64,000 nucleotides of DNA from NCBI GenBank assembly GCA_030068145.1, contig JAPJBO010000330.1, forward strand, positions 1-64,000. Direction: 5' to 3'. Made by a program: the position numbers and the translations under genes. This stretch comes from Diplonema papillatum. Its lineage: Eukaryota; Euglenozoa; Diplonemea; Diplonemida; Diplonemidae. A model generated the notes under the pieces. That model worked only from the letters and a program-made list of their open reading frames with translations. It did no database searches and had not been told where the DNA came from. This document shows, in pieces, positions 11,001 through 20,800 of this stretch (position 1 is the first letter of the stretch; each line of letters begins with the position of its first letter).

Positions 11001-11006
11001 GTGTGA
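7911..11006 (+). CDS. Reverse transcriptase-RNase H of the first retrotransposon
   Basis: A long open frame of about 1030 codons. The first third overlaps gag and recombinase and may not be translated in this phase. The polymerase lies in about 9450-10500, with LPMGHTCAPELM as a motif-B-like segment and WVDNIRYAG in the place of the usual YxDD box. RNase H follows, with FVDASLDGWGG, LHINELEALAFE and VVDNTT. The frame ends at the start of the first B repeat. Domain order RT then RNase H fits DIRS-like elements. Confidence 0.85.
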   Translation: MGRRPEEVQGWKGWQELVLCTGKRYARGKVTGVLPADRRDVTRGASYPSHSLPDQFSNPNRDIFPSRVSGRAASSPSVDPRVRHPPSSRVSKGLSRGGDRVSPSSRQERDPRRTINSGSRPFTKERENQLFAISRILSRGGRASHTAVARGVDRRPSGSRFSGIEDGRGGHADSCFEAQRERRDGVGSTRPIAPGGGSCLGGIDGGRSTQFVETIPGVDQCARYGPQPGYGCPVRDGYFGGTPGYAGVLPVAGGGFWPFGGQQPAVENVGVCSPWCWCSYPAVAGGVDSARHAPFMGDGPGVARSFGDTRRVEDGVALGRCVHADAERLCSGDGRRSHSRLGSAAEGSYQEPVLCEQVGGYLRAVDERDRDARTRRGGLPPIDVGVDSAARENVGGRASDVPILGTQHQEGGSRPPAGGQVPRSSVPRAPDIQGGQAQERGGPDRGADDGAVRKQRGGAGARAKNGGGHCVSVRNRDPLDLGRFVRQQHSLFKRGKKTRLPKTDEEKAAPLHVDSVPPMDVPLLRERMNDVTRIRFDETWRRTFGATTDTAASTARRDSRLQARHAHELEAHGIARRARGPGSSVNVPFTVIEEKEGALRQRFILWTFEANNAIEADGYKASVPLEHVSKYLSAVHAECGSTRDFRCGFYGVAIPHSARGSFRFRDDADEWWELTRLPMGHTCAPELMHTLTSTVAGHPDFVKQEHAVPSTLTVHTWVDNIRYAGSRKEVLEATRIVDDLAAQAKVTWKQADTRTASSRYEFIGVDWDHSKNKVGISAKLAKKLARDVEEVRTGAMSASGLETLGGRLLHASAIVGVFVGEYYFALKFLRRLTNALNRGEKAVDQTIRLSGGVQRLLEMWIRAVLGSRSMPVEARVPALTVFVDASLDGWGGVVVNVATNAIEVLGSRWSRKEKRLHINELEALAFERCVASVTSAHEGGAVTVVVDNTTVQGVARKGSCLRSQVLNDAVVKGLAHLRGLNISVSVRWVKSAGNPADLPSRVPVSALTDANLADMALAVRSFLTGDMGLVV
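8236..9330 (+). CDS. Tyrosine recombinase of the first retrotransposon
   Basis: A frame of about 364 residues with hallmarks of the phage-integrase fold: KTASRWADVCML (first catalytic Arg region), AHSIKRGAVDHLL (the H-x-x-R box) and VRYANN (candidate Tyr) near the C-terminus. It overlaps the reverse transcriptase frame in a different phase, an arrangement seen in DIRS-type elements. The track start is GTG, so the true start or expression mechanism is not settled. In the family this enzyme integrates a circular DNA copy without target duplication, which matches the clean junctions. Confidence 0.88.
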   Translation: MIPGAQSIQALAPSPRSARTNSSPFRGFSAGEAGLLTQQSRAASIVGQAVLDLVASKTGVAVTRTLASRHRERDVTVSEARDRLHQVVGRAWAESTVDDRRNLWRRFQAWTSAQGMGLNPDTAVLFVMATSVEPQGMLAYSRLLAAVFGHLGVNSQPLKTLASALRGAGAAIPLSQAESIPRDTLLSWAMDQVSHVRLATLVAWKTASRWADVCMLTRRDFVLVTDDEVIVDWGVRPKGRTRNPFCVSKLVVICGPLTNVIAMLVRGAGDFRQLTSVSTAQLARMWAGELRMCRYSAHSIKRGAVDHLLEAKSLGAPFPEHLISRVAKHKNEVDPTVAQMTVRYANNVVALARVLRTAEVTVFL

Positions 11007-11610
11007 CTTCCTGGGCTAGCCTGTTCACTCACAAAATCAGTGGCTACCTCAGGGGGTTACCCCATCGTACGTGAAACCCTGTTTCTTCTTCCCCTTTCTT
11101 TGTTGCAATGAGTGGATTTCAGAAGCATTCTGAGAAATGCAACGATCAAGTGAAGCGCACGCGAAGCGCAGTAGCGCAGTTCATGATGAACTCAGCAAGT
11201 GAAGCGCCAAGGCATTCTTACGATTCATCGTGGGAATGTTTCAGCGTAACGACCAAACAGCAGGTCATTGGGGTTTTAGCAACACAAAGTCTAAAATTCC
11301 CACCCACCCACATCCTGGTATTCGCTGCTTGCTATCCTATCAGTCCGCGGTATCCGCGAGGTCCAGGGGAGCTGGGTTCCCACCCTCCGTCCCCCGTGAC
11401 TTCCTGGGCTAGCCTGTTCACTCACAAAATCAGTGGCTACCTCAGGGGGTTACCCCATCGTACGTGAAACCCTGTTTCTTCTTCCCCTTTCTTTGTTGCA
11501 ATGAGTGGATTTCAGAAGCATTCTGAGAAATGCAACGATCAAGTGAAGCGCACGCGAAGCGCAGTAGCGCAGTTCATGATGAACTCAGCAAGTGAAGCGC
11601 CAAGGCATTC
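11003..11610. repeat. Split direct repeats B1-A2-B2 of the first retrotransposon
   Basis: B1 (11003-11217) and B2 (11396-11610) begin 'gtgacttcctgggctagcc' and end 'caaggcattc'. Between them lies A2, which carries the 37-bp stretch beginning 'ggtcattggggttttagc' also present near the left end at 6853-6889. The rest of A2 does not match the left terminus. Order A1-body-B1-A2-B2 is the diagnostic terminal architecture of PAT/Ngaro-type elements and reflects replication through a circle. Confidence 0.92.
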
Positions 11611-14600
11611 CGGTGGAAACACCTTACCCTTGATGGGGACACCTCAAAATGCGGTGGAAACACCTTACCCTTGATGGGGACACCTCAAAATGCGGTGGAA
11701 ACACCTTACCATTGATGGGGACACCTCAAAATGCGGTGGAAACACTTTACCCTTGATGGGGACACCTCAAAATGCGGTGGAAACACCTTACCCTTGATGG
11801 GGACACCTCAAAACGTGGTGGAAACACCTTACCATTGATGGGGACACCTCAAAATGCGGTGGAAACACCTTACCCTTGATGGGGACACCTCAAAATGCGG
11901 TGGAAACACTTTACCCTTGATGGGGACACCTCAAAATGCGGTGGAAACACTTTACCCTTGATGGGGACACCTCAAAATGCGGTGGAAACACGTTACCATT
12001 GATGGGGACACCTCAAAATGCGGTGGAAACACCTTACCATTGATGGGGACACCTCAAAATGCGGTGGAAACACTTTACCCTTGATGGGGACACCTCAAAA
12101 TGCGGTGGAAACACTTTACCCTTGATGGGGACACCTCAAAATGCGGTGGAAACACCTTACCATTGATGGGGACACCTCAAAATGCGGTGGAAACACCTTA
12201 CCCTTGATGGGGACACCTCAAAACGTAGTGGAAACACCTTACCATTGATGGGGACACCTCAAAATGCGGTGGAAACACCTTACCATTGATGGGGACACCT
12301 CAAAACGTGGTGGAAACACCTTACCCTTGATGGGGACACCTCAAAATGCGGTGGAAACACTTTACCCTTGATGGGGACACCTCAAAATGTGGTGGAAACA
12401 CCTTACCCTTGATGGGGACACCTCAAAATGCGGTGGAAACACCTTACCCTTGATGGGGACACCTCAAAACGTGGTGGAAACACCTTACCATTGATGGGGA
12501 CACCTCAAAATGCGGTGGAAACACTTACCATTGATGGGGACACCTCAAAATGCGGTGGAAACACCTTACCATTGATGGGGACACCTCAAAATGCGGTGGA
12601 AACACTTTACCCTTGATGGGGACACCTCAAAATGCGGTGGAAACACCTTACCATTGATGGGGACACCTCAAAATGCGGTGGAAACACCTTACCCTTGATG
12701 GGGACACCTCAAAACGTGGTGGAAACACCTTACCCTTGATGGGGACACCTCAAAATGCGGTGGAAACACTTTACCCTTGATGGGGACACCTCAAAATGCG
12801 GTGGAAACACCTTACCATTGATGGGGACACCTCAAAACGCGGTGGAAACACCTTACCCTTGATGGGGACACCTCAAAACGTAGTGGAAACACCTTACCCT
12901 TGATGGGGACACCTCAAAATGCGGTGGAAACACCTTACCATTGATGGGGACACCTCAAAACGTGGTGGAAACACCTTACCCTTGATGGGGACACCTCAAA
13001 ATGCGGTGGAAACACTTTACCCTTGATGGGGACACCTCAAAACGTGGTGGAAACACCTTACCATTGATGGGGACACCTCAAAATGCGGTGGAAACACCTT
13101 ACCCTTGATGGGGACACCTCAAAACGTGGTGGAAACACCTTACCCTTGATGGGGACACCTCAAAATGCGGTGGAAACACTTTACCCTTGATGGGGACACC
13201 TCAAAATGCGGTGGAAACACTTTACCATTGATGGGGACACCTCAAAATGCGGTGGAAACACCTTACCATTGATGGGGACACCTCAAAATGCGGTGGAAAC
13301 ACCTTACCATTGATGGGGACACCTCAAAATGCGGTGGAAACACCTTACCATTGATGGGGACACCTCAAAATGCGGTGGAAACACTTTACCCTTGATGGGG
13401 ACACCTCAAAATGCGGTGGAAACACCTTACCCTTGATGGGGACACCTCAAAACGTAGTGGAAACACCTTACCATTGATGGGGACACCTCAAAATGCGGTG
13501 GAAACACCTTACCCTTGATGGGGACACCTCAAAACGTAGTGGAAACACCTTACCATTGATGGGGACACCTCAAAATGCGGTGGAAACACCTTACCCTTGA
13601 TGGGGACACCTCAAAATGCGGTGGAAACACTTACCCTTGATGGGGACACCTCAAAACGTGGTGGAAACACCTTACCATTGATGGGGACACCTCAAAATGC
13701 GGTGGAAACACCTTACCCTTGATGGGGACACCTCAAAATGCGGTGGAAACACCTTACCCTTGATGGGGACACCTCAAAACGTAGTGGAAACACCTTACCA
13801 TTGATGGGGACACCTCAAAATGCGGTGGAAACACCTTACCCTTGATGGGGACACCTCAAAACGTAGTGGAAACACCTTACCATTGATGGGGACACCTCAA
13901 AATGCGGTGGAAACACCTTACCTTGATGGGGACACCTCAAAATGCGGTGGAAACACTTTACCCTTGATGGGGACACCTCAAAACGTGGTGGAAACACTTA
14001 CCATTGATGGGGACACCTCAAAATGCGGTGGAAACACCTTACCCTTGATGGGGACACCTCAAAACGTGGTGGAAACACCTTACCCTTGATGGGGACACCT
14101 CAAAATGCGGTGGAAACACTTTACCCTTGATGGGGACACCTCAAAATGCGGTGGAAACACCTTACCATTGATGGGGACACCTCAAAATGCGGTGGAAACA
14201 CCTTACCCTTGATGGGGACACCTCAAAACGTAGTGGAAACACCTTACCATTGATGGGGACACCTCAAAATGCGGTGGAAACACTTACCATTGATGGGGAC
14301 ACCTCAAAATGCGGTGGAAACACCTTACCCTTGATGGGGACACCTCAAAACGTGGTGGAAACACCTTACCCTTGATGGGGACACCTCAAAACGTAGTGGA
14401 AACACCTTACCCTTGATGGGGACACCTCAAAATGCGGTGGAAACACTTTACCCTTGATGGGGACACCTCAAAATGCGGTGGAAACACTTTACCCTTGATG
14501 GGGACACCTCAAAACGTGGTGGAAACACTTTACCCTTGATGGGGACACCTCAAAATGCGGTGGAAACACTTTACCCTTGATGGGGACACCTCAAAATGCG

Positions 14601-17600
14601 GTGGAAACACCTTACCATTGATGGGGACACCTCAAAATGCGGTGGAAACACCTTACCCTTGATGGGGACACCTCAAAACGTAGTGGAAACACCTTACCAT
14701 TGATGGGGACACCTCAAAATGCGGTGGAAACACCTTACCCTTGATGGGGACACCTCAAAATGCGGTGGAAACACCTTACCCTTGATGGGGACACCTCAAA
14801 ATGCGGTGGAAACACTTTACCCTTGATGGGGACACCTCAAAATGCGGTGGAAACACCTTACCCTTGATGGGGACACCTCAAAACGTGGTGGAAACACTTT
14901 ACCATTGATGGGGACACCTCAAAATGCGGTGGAAACACCTTACCCTTGATGGGGACACCTCAAAACGTAGTGGAAACACCTTACCCTTGATGGGGACACC
15001 TCAAAATGCGGTGGAAACACTTACCCTTGATGGGGACACCTCAAAATGCGGTGGAAACACCTTACCCTTGATGGGGACACCTCAAAATGCGGTGGAAACA
15101 CCTTACCCTTGATGGGGACACCTCAAAACGTGGTGGAAACACCTTACCATTGATGGGGACACCTCAAAATGCGGTGGAAACACTTTACCCTTGATGGGGA
15201 CACCTCAAAATGCGGTGGAAACACTTTACCCTTGATGGGGACACCTCAAAATGCGGTGGAAACACTTTACCCTTGATGGGGACACCTCAAAACGTGGTGG
15301 AAACACCTTACCCTTGATGGGGACACCTCAAAATGCGGTGGAAACACTTTACCCTTGATGGGGACACCTCAAAATGCGGTGGAAACACCTTACCTTGATG
15401 GGGACACCTCAAAATGCGGTGGAAACACCTTACCTTGATGGGGACACCTCAAAATGCGGTGGAAACACTTTACCCTTGATGGGGACACCTCAAAATGCGG
15501 TGGAAACACCTTACCCTTGATGGGGACACCTCAAAATGCGGTGGAAACACCTTACCCTTGATGGGGACACCTCAAAATGCGGTGGAAACACTTTACCCTT
15601 GATGGGGACACCTCAAAATGCGGTGGAAACACTTTACCCTTGATGGGGACACCTCAAAATGCGGTGGAAACACTTTACCCTTGATGGGGACACCTCAAAA
15701 TGCGGTGGAAACACCTTACCCTTGATGGGGACACCTCAAAATGCGGTGGAAACACCTTACCCTTGATGGGGACACCTCAAAATGCGGTGGAAACACCTTA
15801 CCCTTGATGGGGACACCTCAAAATGCGGTGGAAACACCTTACCCTTGATGGGGACACCTCAAAACGCGGTGGAAACACTTTACCCTTGATGGGGACACCT
15901 CAAAATGCGGTGGAAACACCTTACCCTTGATGGGGACACCTCAAAATGCGGTGGAAACACTTTACCCTTGATGGGGACACCTCAAAATGCGGTGGAAACA
16001 CCTTACCATTGATGGGGACACCTCAAAATGCGGTGGAAACACTTTACCCTTGATGGGGACACCTCAAAATGCGGTGGAAACACTTTACCCTTGATGGGGA
16101 CACCTCAAAATGCGGTGGAAACACTTTACCATTGATGGGGACACCTCAAAATGCGGTGGAAACACCTTACCCTTGATGGGGACACCTCAAAACGCGGTGG
16201 AAACACCTTACCCTTGATGGGGACACCTCAAAATGCGGTGGAAACACTTTACCCTTGATGGGGACACCTCAAAATGCGGTGGAAACACCTTACCCTTGAT
16301 GGGGACACCTCAAAATGCGGTGGAAACACTTTACCCTTGATGGGGACACCTCAAAATGCGGTGGAAACACCTTTACCCTTGATGGGGACACCTCAAAACG
16401 TGGTGGAAACACCTTACCCTTGATGGGGACACCTCAAAATGCGGTGGAAACACTTTACCCTTGATGGGGACACCTCAAAACGCGGTGGAAACACCTTACC
16501 ATTGATGGGGACACCTCAAAATGCGGTGGAAACACTTTACCCTTGATGGGGACACCTCAAAATGCGGTGGAAACACTTTACCCTTGATGGGGACACCTCA
16601 AAATGCGGTGGAAACACCTTACCCTTGATGGGGACACCTCAAAATGCGGTGGAAACACCTTACCCTTGATGGGGACACCTCAAAATGCGGTGGAAACACC
16701 TTACCCTTGATGGGGACACCTCAAAATGCGGTGGAAACACTTTACCCTTGATGGGGACACCTCAAAATGCGGTGGAAACACTTTACCCTTGATGGGGACA
16801 CCTCAAAATGCGGTGGAAACACCTTACCCTTGATGGGGACACCTCAAAATGCGGTGGAAACACTTTACCCTTGATGGGGACACCTCAAAATGCGGTGGAA
16901 ACACTTTACCCTTGATGGGGACACCTCAAAATGCGGTGGAAACACTTTACCCTTGATGGGGACACCTCAAAATGCGGTGGAAACACCTTACCCTTGATGG
17001 GGACACCTCAAAATGCGGTGGAAACACCTTACCCTTGATGGGGACACCTCAAAACGCGGTGGAAACACCTTACCATTGATGGGGACACCTCAAAATGCGG
17101 TGGAAACACCTTACCATTGATGGGGACACCTCAAAATGCGGTGGAAACACCTTACCCTTGATGGGGACACCTCAAAATGCGGTGGAAACACTTTACCCTT
17201 GATGGGGACACCTCAAAATGCGGTGGAAACACTTTACCCTTGATGGGGACACCTCAAAATGCGGTGGAAACACCTTACCATTGATGGGGACACCTCAAAA
17301 TGCGGTGGAAACACCTTACCCTTGATGGGGACACCTCAAAATGCGGTGGAAACACCTTACCCTTGATGGGGACACCTCAAAATGCGGTGGAAACACTTTA
17401 CCATTGATGGGGACACCTCAAAATGCGGTGGAAACACCTTACCCTTGATGGGGACACCTCAAAATGCGGTGGAAACACCTTACCCTTGATGGGGACACCT
17501 CAAAATGCGGTGGAAACACCTTACCATTGATGGGGACACCTCAAAATGCGGTGGAAACACCTTACCCTTGATGGGGACACCTCAAAACGTAGTGGAAACA

Positions 17601-18805
17601 CCTTACCCTTGATGGGGACACCTCAAAATGCGGTGGAAACACCTTACCCTTGATGGGGACACCTCAAAAACGGTGGAAACACCTTACCCTTGATGGGGAC
17701 ACCTCAAAATGCGGTGGAAACACCTTACCCTTGATGGGGACACCTCAAAATGCGGTGGAAACACTTTACCCTTGATGGGGACACCTCAAAATGCGGTGGA
17801 AACACCTTACCCTTGATGGGGACACCTCAAAATGCGGTGGAAACACTTTACCATTGATGGGGACACCTCAAAATGCGGTGGAAACACCTTACCCTTGATG
17901 GGGACACCTCAAAATGCGGTGGAAACACCTTACCCTTGATGGGGACACCTCAAAACGTGGTGGAAACACCTTACCATTGATGGGGACACCTCAAAATGCG
18001 GTGGAAACACCTTACCCTTGATGGGGACACCTCAAAATGCGGTGGAAACACCTTACCATTGATGGGGACACCTCAAAATGCGGTGGAAACACCTTACCCT
18101 TGATGGGGACACCTCAAAATGCGGTGGAAACACTTTACCCTTGATGGGGACACCTCAAAATGTGGTGGAAACACCTTACCATTGATGGGGACACCTCAAA
18201 ATGCGGTGGAAACACCTTACCCTTGATGGGGACACCTCAAAATGCGGTGGAAACACCTTACCATTGATGGGGACACCTCAAAATGCGGTGGAAACACTTT
18301 ACCCTTGATGGGGACACCTCAAAATGCGGTGGAAACACCTTACCCTTGATGGGGACACCTCAAAATGCGGTGGAAACACTTTACCCTTGATGGGGACACC
18401 TCAAAATGCGGTGGAAACACCTTACCATTGATGGGGACACCTCAAAATGCGGTGGAAACACCTTACCCTTGATGGGGACACCTCAAAATGCGGTGGAAAC
18501 ACTTTACCATTGATGGGGACACCTCAAAATGCGGTGGAAACACCTTACCATTGATGGGGACACCTCAAAATGCGGTGGAAACACTTTACCCTTGATGGGG
18601 ACACCTCAAAATGCGGTGGAAACACTTTACCCTTGATGGGGACACCTCAAAATGCGGTGGAAACACTTTACCATTGATGGGGACACCTCAAAATGCGGTG
18701 GAAACACCTTACCATTGATGGGGACACCTCAAAATGCGGTGGAAACACTTTACCATTGATGGGGACACCTCAAAATGCGGTGGAAACACCTTCTCATTGA
18801 TGGGG
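11611..18805. repeat. 41-bp satellite, right block (about 175 units)
   Basis: Continuation of the same 41-bp array. The core is nearly invariant; variation is confined to a few positions ('atgcgg', 'acgtgg', 'acgtag' or 'acgcgg'; 'cctta' or 'cttta'; 'cccttg' or 'ccattg'). The 'acgtgg' and 'acgtag' types are frequent from about 11800 to 15300 and rare beyond 15400, so the array has at least two compositional zones. Occasional units are one base shorter or longer (for example near 13920 and 16370). It ends in 'cttctcattgatgggggttt'. No gene lies in it. Confidence 0.97.
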
Positions 18806-19279
18806 GTTTCTCCGCCGGGTAGTCTACAAGACGTATAAGCCCAGACAAGCCCTGTTAGGTTGTTAGTACCGTACCGTTTGGGCGGGGGGCTGCGCCCCCC
18901 GAACCCCCCCATCTTTTAAAGAAGATTTTTGAGGATTTTTGATCAAACTTTCGGAGAACGATGCTGTAGTTTTGCCTGCGGAAAAGAGCTTGGAAGGGAA
19001 TCGAACCTGGGTGTACGTACAGGCTGGGGGGAAATAATTGCCCGCGCCTTCAAAATTATAAAAGGTGGTAGCGGTACCCCCCCCCCCCTGGTTCCAGTGG
19101 GAAATTTTCCCGGTAAGGTAAAAATGTGACCTCCCTTAGCATTGAGTTCTTTTTAGTACATGAACCACACGGATTAACATGCACTGTTTAGCAGCAACTG
19201 CCAAACATCCCGTGACACCGCGCAAGGTGGTAAAACGCTCGTTTGTTTTCTTTTCGAATGCTTTTGATGGGGCATGCGA
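18806..19279. other. Spacer between satellite and second retrotransposon
   Basis: No gene is supported. It contains G/C homopolymers (about 18888-18912 and 19079-19088). At about 19001 lies a minus-strand pol III B-box-like string, GGTTCGATTCC, but flanking bases do not form a tRNA T-stem. Confidence 0.4.
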
Positions 19280-19537
19280 TTTTATTTCCCTTCACTGGGA
19301 TGGCTGCCGTGACGAACCTAGCTTCTTCGTATCACATGCGGAGAGAGAGAGAGAGAGTGGAGAGAAACGACAGTGAGGGTTTGGAGGAGGACGCGGCGTG
19401 CGTCGGGGCCCGTGAGGAAGCACCGGCCACCTTGCTAGATAAAACCTGCCTTGGAAGAGGCACCTTATTACTTGCGGGGGTAGGCACCCCTGCGGAGGCC
19501 CTCTTCCGTGTGCCTCCACGCGGAACGAGCACTAGGC
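19279..19537. repeat. B2 split direct repeat of the second retrotransposon
   Basis: A 259-bp repeat starting 'attttatttcccttcactgg' and ending 'actaggc', matching 20497-20755 with few differences. It contains a short (ga)n run. It forms the outer end of the element on the low-coordinate side. Confidence 0.9.
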
Positions 19538-20120
19538 TGCTCCCTCTGCGGAGGGTGCAGGCCGTCGCCTCCCCTACCTCAGCTGAGGGAACAGGCCGGA
19601 TGTAGGACGTCTCCCTGCGGGGGAGCCCTCAGCGGAGGGAACAGGCCGTACGTAGGACATCTCCCTGCGGGGAGCCCTTTGCGGAGGGTGCAGGCCGTCG
19701 CCTCCCCTGCGGGGGAGCCCTCAGCGGAGGGAACAGGCCGTTATGTAGGACGTCTCCCTGCGGGGAGCCCTCTGCGGAGGGAAGACCAAGCTGCATATAC
19801 GATGCCTCCCCTGCGGGGGAGCCCTCTGCGGAGGGAGCGCGCCGTCCTTTCCCCTGCGGGGGAGCCCTCTGCGGAGGGAAAGAGCTGCATACACGATGCC
19901 TCCCCTGCGCGGGAGCCCTCTGCGGAGGGAGCTGGCCGTCGCCTCCCCTGCGGGGGAGCCCTCTGTGGAGGGAACAGGCCATATGTGGGACGTCTCCCTG
20001 CGGGGATCCCTCTGCGGAGGGAAGCCAAGCTGCATACATGATGCCTCCCCTGCGGGGGAGCCCTCTGCGGAGGGAAGAAGGCACACGTTACGCTCTCCTC
20101 TGCGGAGGAAGCATTCCTGA
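19538..20120. repeat. Hairpin-rich minisatellite inside the retrotransposon end
   Basis: About ten or eleven irregular units of roughly 45-70 bp, each carrying the double-palindromic core 'cccctgcgggg' then 'ccctctgcggaggg'. Both halves can fold as stem-loops. The units lie between A2 and B2 of the second retrotransposon. They generate overlapping reading frames on both strands that have no other support. Confidence 0.88.
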
Positions 20121-20235
20121 AGCGGAGGATGGACCCGCTGATGCTCTCATCTGTGAAGGAGGACACTCCTTGTCGAGGGAAAGATCCTACGGAGCGATGT
20201 CCTCATCGCATCCAGAAGCTAGGAGGGAGGGCGGG

Positions 20236-20755
20236 AACTTTTCAAAGGCCGCGGAGGTCAGCGGACCGGAGCTACCGGAGAGGGTGTATGTGCGTTGTGT
20301 GGTAACCTGATACGTGTGTGTGCGATGATGTGGGTTTGTGTGGCAGCCTGATACGTGTGCGCTGGCTGTTACACGAGCTTGATGCTCCGCATGGATGCTT
20401 GGTGCCGTGTGCCGTGGGCACCGCCCGCTGCACACGGGGATTCGTTTGCGACAATAAAACCTCGGAGGGAAAAAGACTGCGTGTTTATCCCACTCAATTT
20501 TATTTCCCTTCACTGGGATGGCTGCCGTGACGAACCTAGCTTCTTCGTATCACATGCGGAGAGAGAGAGAGAGAGTGGAGAGAAACGACAGTGAGGGTTT
20601 GGAGGAGGACGCGGCGTGCGTCGGGGCCCGTGAGGAAGCACCGGCCACCTTGCTAGATAAAACCTGCCTTGGAAGAGGCACCTTATTACTCGCGGGGGTA
20701 GGCACCCCTGCGGAGGCCCTCTTCCGTGTGCCTCCACGCGGAAGGAACACTAGGC
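20236..20755. repeat. A2 and B1 split direct repeats of the second retrotransposon
   Basis: A2 (20236-20497) matches A1 at 24452-24713 over 262 bp. B1 (20497-20755) matches B2 at 19279-19537 over 259 bp. A2 holds the phrase 'gataaaaccttg'-like 'caataaaacctcgg' near its end. The two repeats abut at 'cactcaa|ttttattt', which is the presumed circle junction. Confidence 0.9.
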
Positions 20756-20800
20756 ATTATTTAAAGAACACGCCGCCCCCTCCCCCCCCTCAATCATCTC

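Larger units (their letters stand above)
6812..11610 (+). mobile_element. Tyrosine-recombinase retrotransposon (DIRS/Ngaro/PAT-like), apparently whole
   Basis: The element of about 4.8 kb sits inside the 41-bp satellite. The satellite stops after 'atg' at 6811 and resumes with 'cggtgg' at 11611, so there is no target-site duplication, as expected of recombinase-mediated integration. Its parts are a gag-like ORF, a tyrosine recombinase ORF, an overlapping reverse transcriptase-RNase H ORF, and split direct repeats at the right. The B repeats (11003-11217 and 11396-11610) are each 215 bp and look identical by eye. A 37-bp A segment is shared by the left end (6853-6889) and the space between the B repeats (11263-11299). 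All major frames are open and the repeats have not diverged, so insertion looks recent. Subfamily assignment is an inference. Confidence 0.93.

Noticed and set aside
6565-15112. Short plus-strand ORFs of the MRWKHLTLDGDTSK type
   Set aside because: They are translations of the 41-bp satellite; each unit shifts frame and single-base length variants create open stretches.
11611-18805. CRISPR-like regular repeats
   Set aside because: There are no unique spacers; the whole unit repeats, so it is a satellite, and the context is eukaryotic.
19001-19020. tRNA gene on the minus strand
   Set aside because: A B-box-like string is present but the T-stem does not pair and no other arms are found.
19508-20310. 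Several Arg/Pro/Gly-rich ORFs on both strands
   Set aside because: They arise from the hairpin minisatellite and have no unique sequence.
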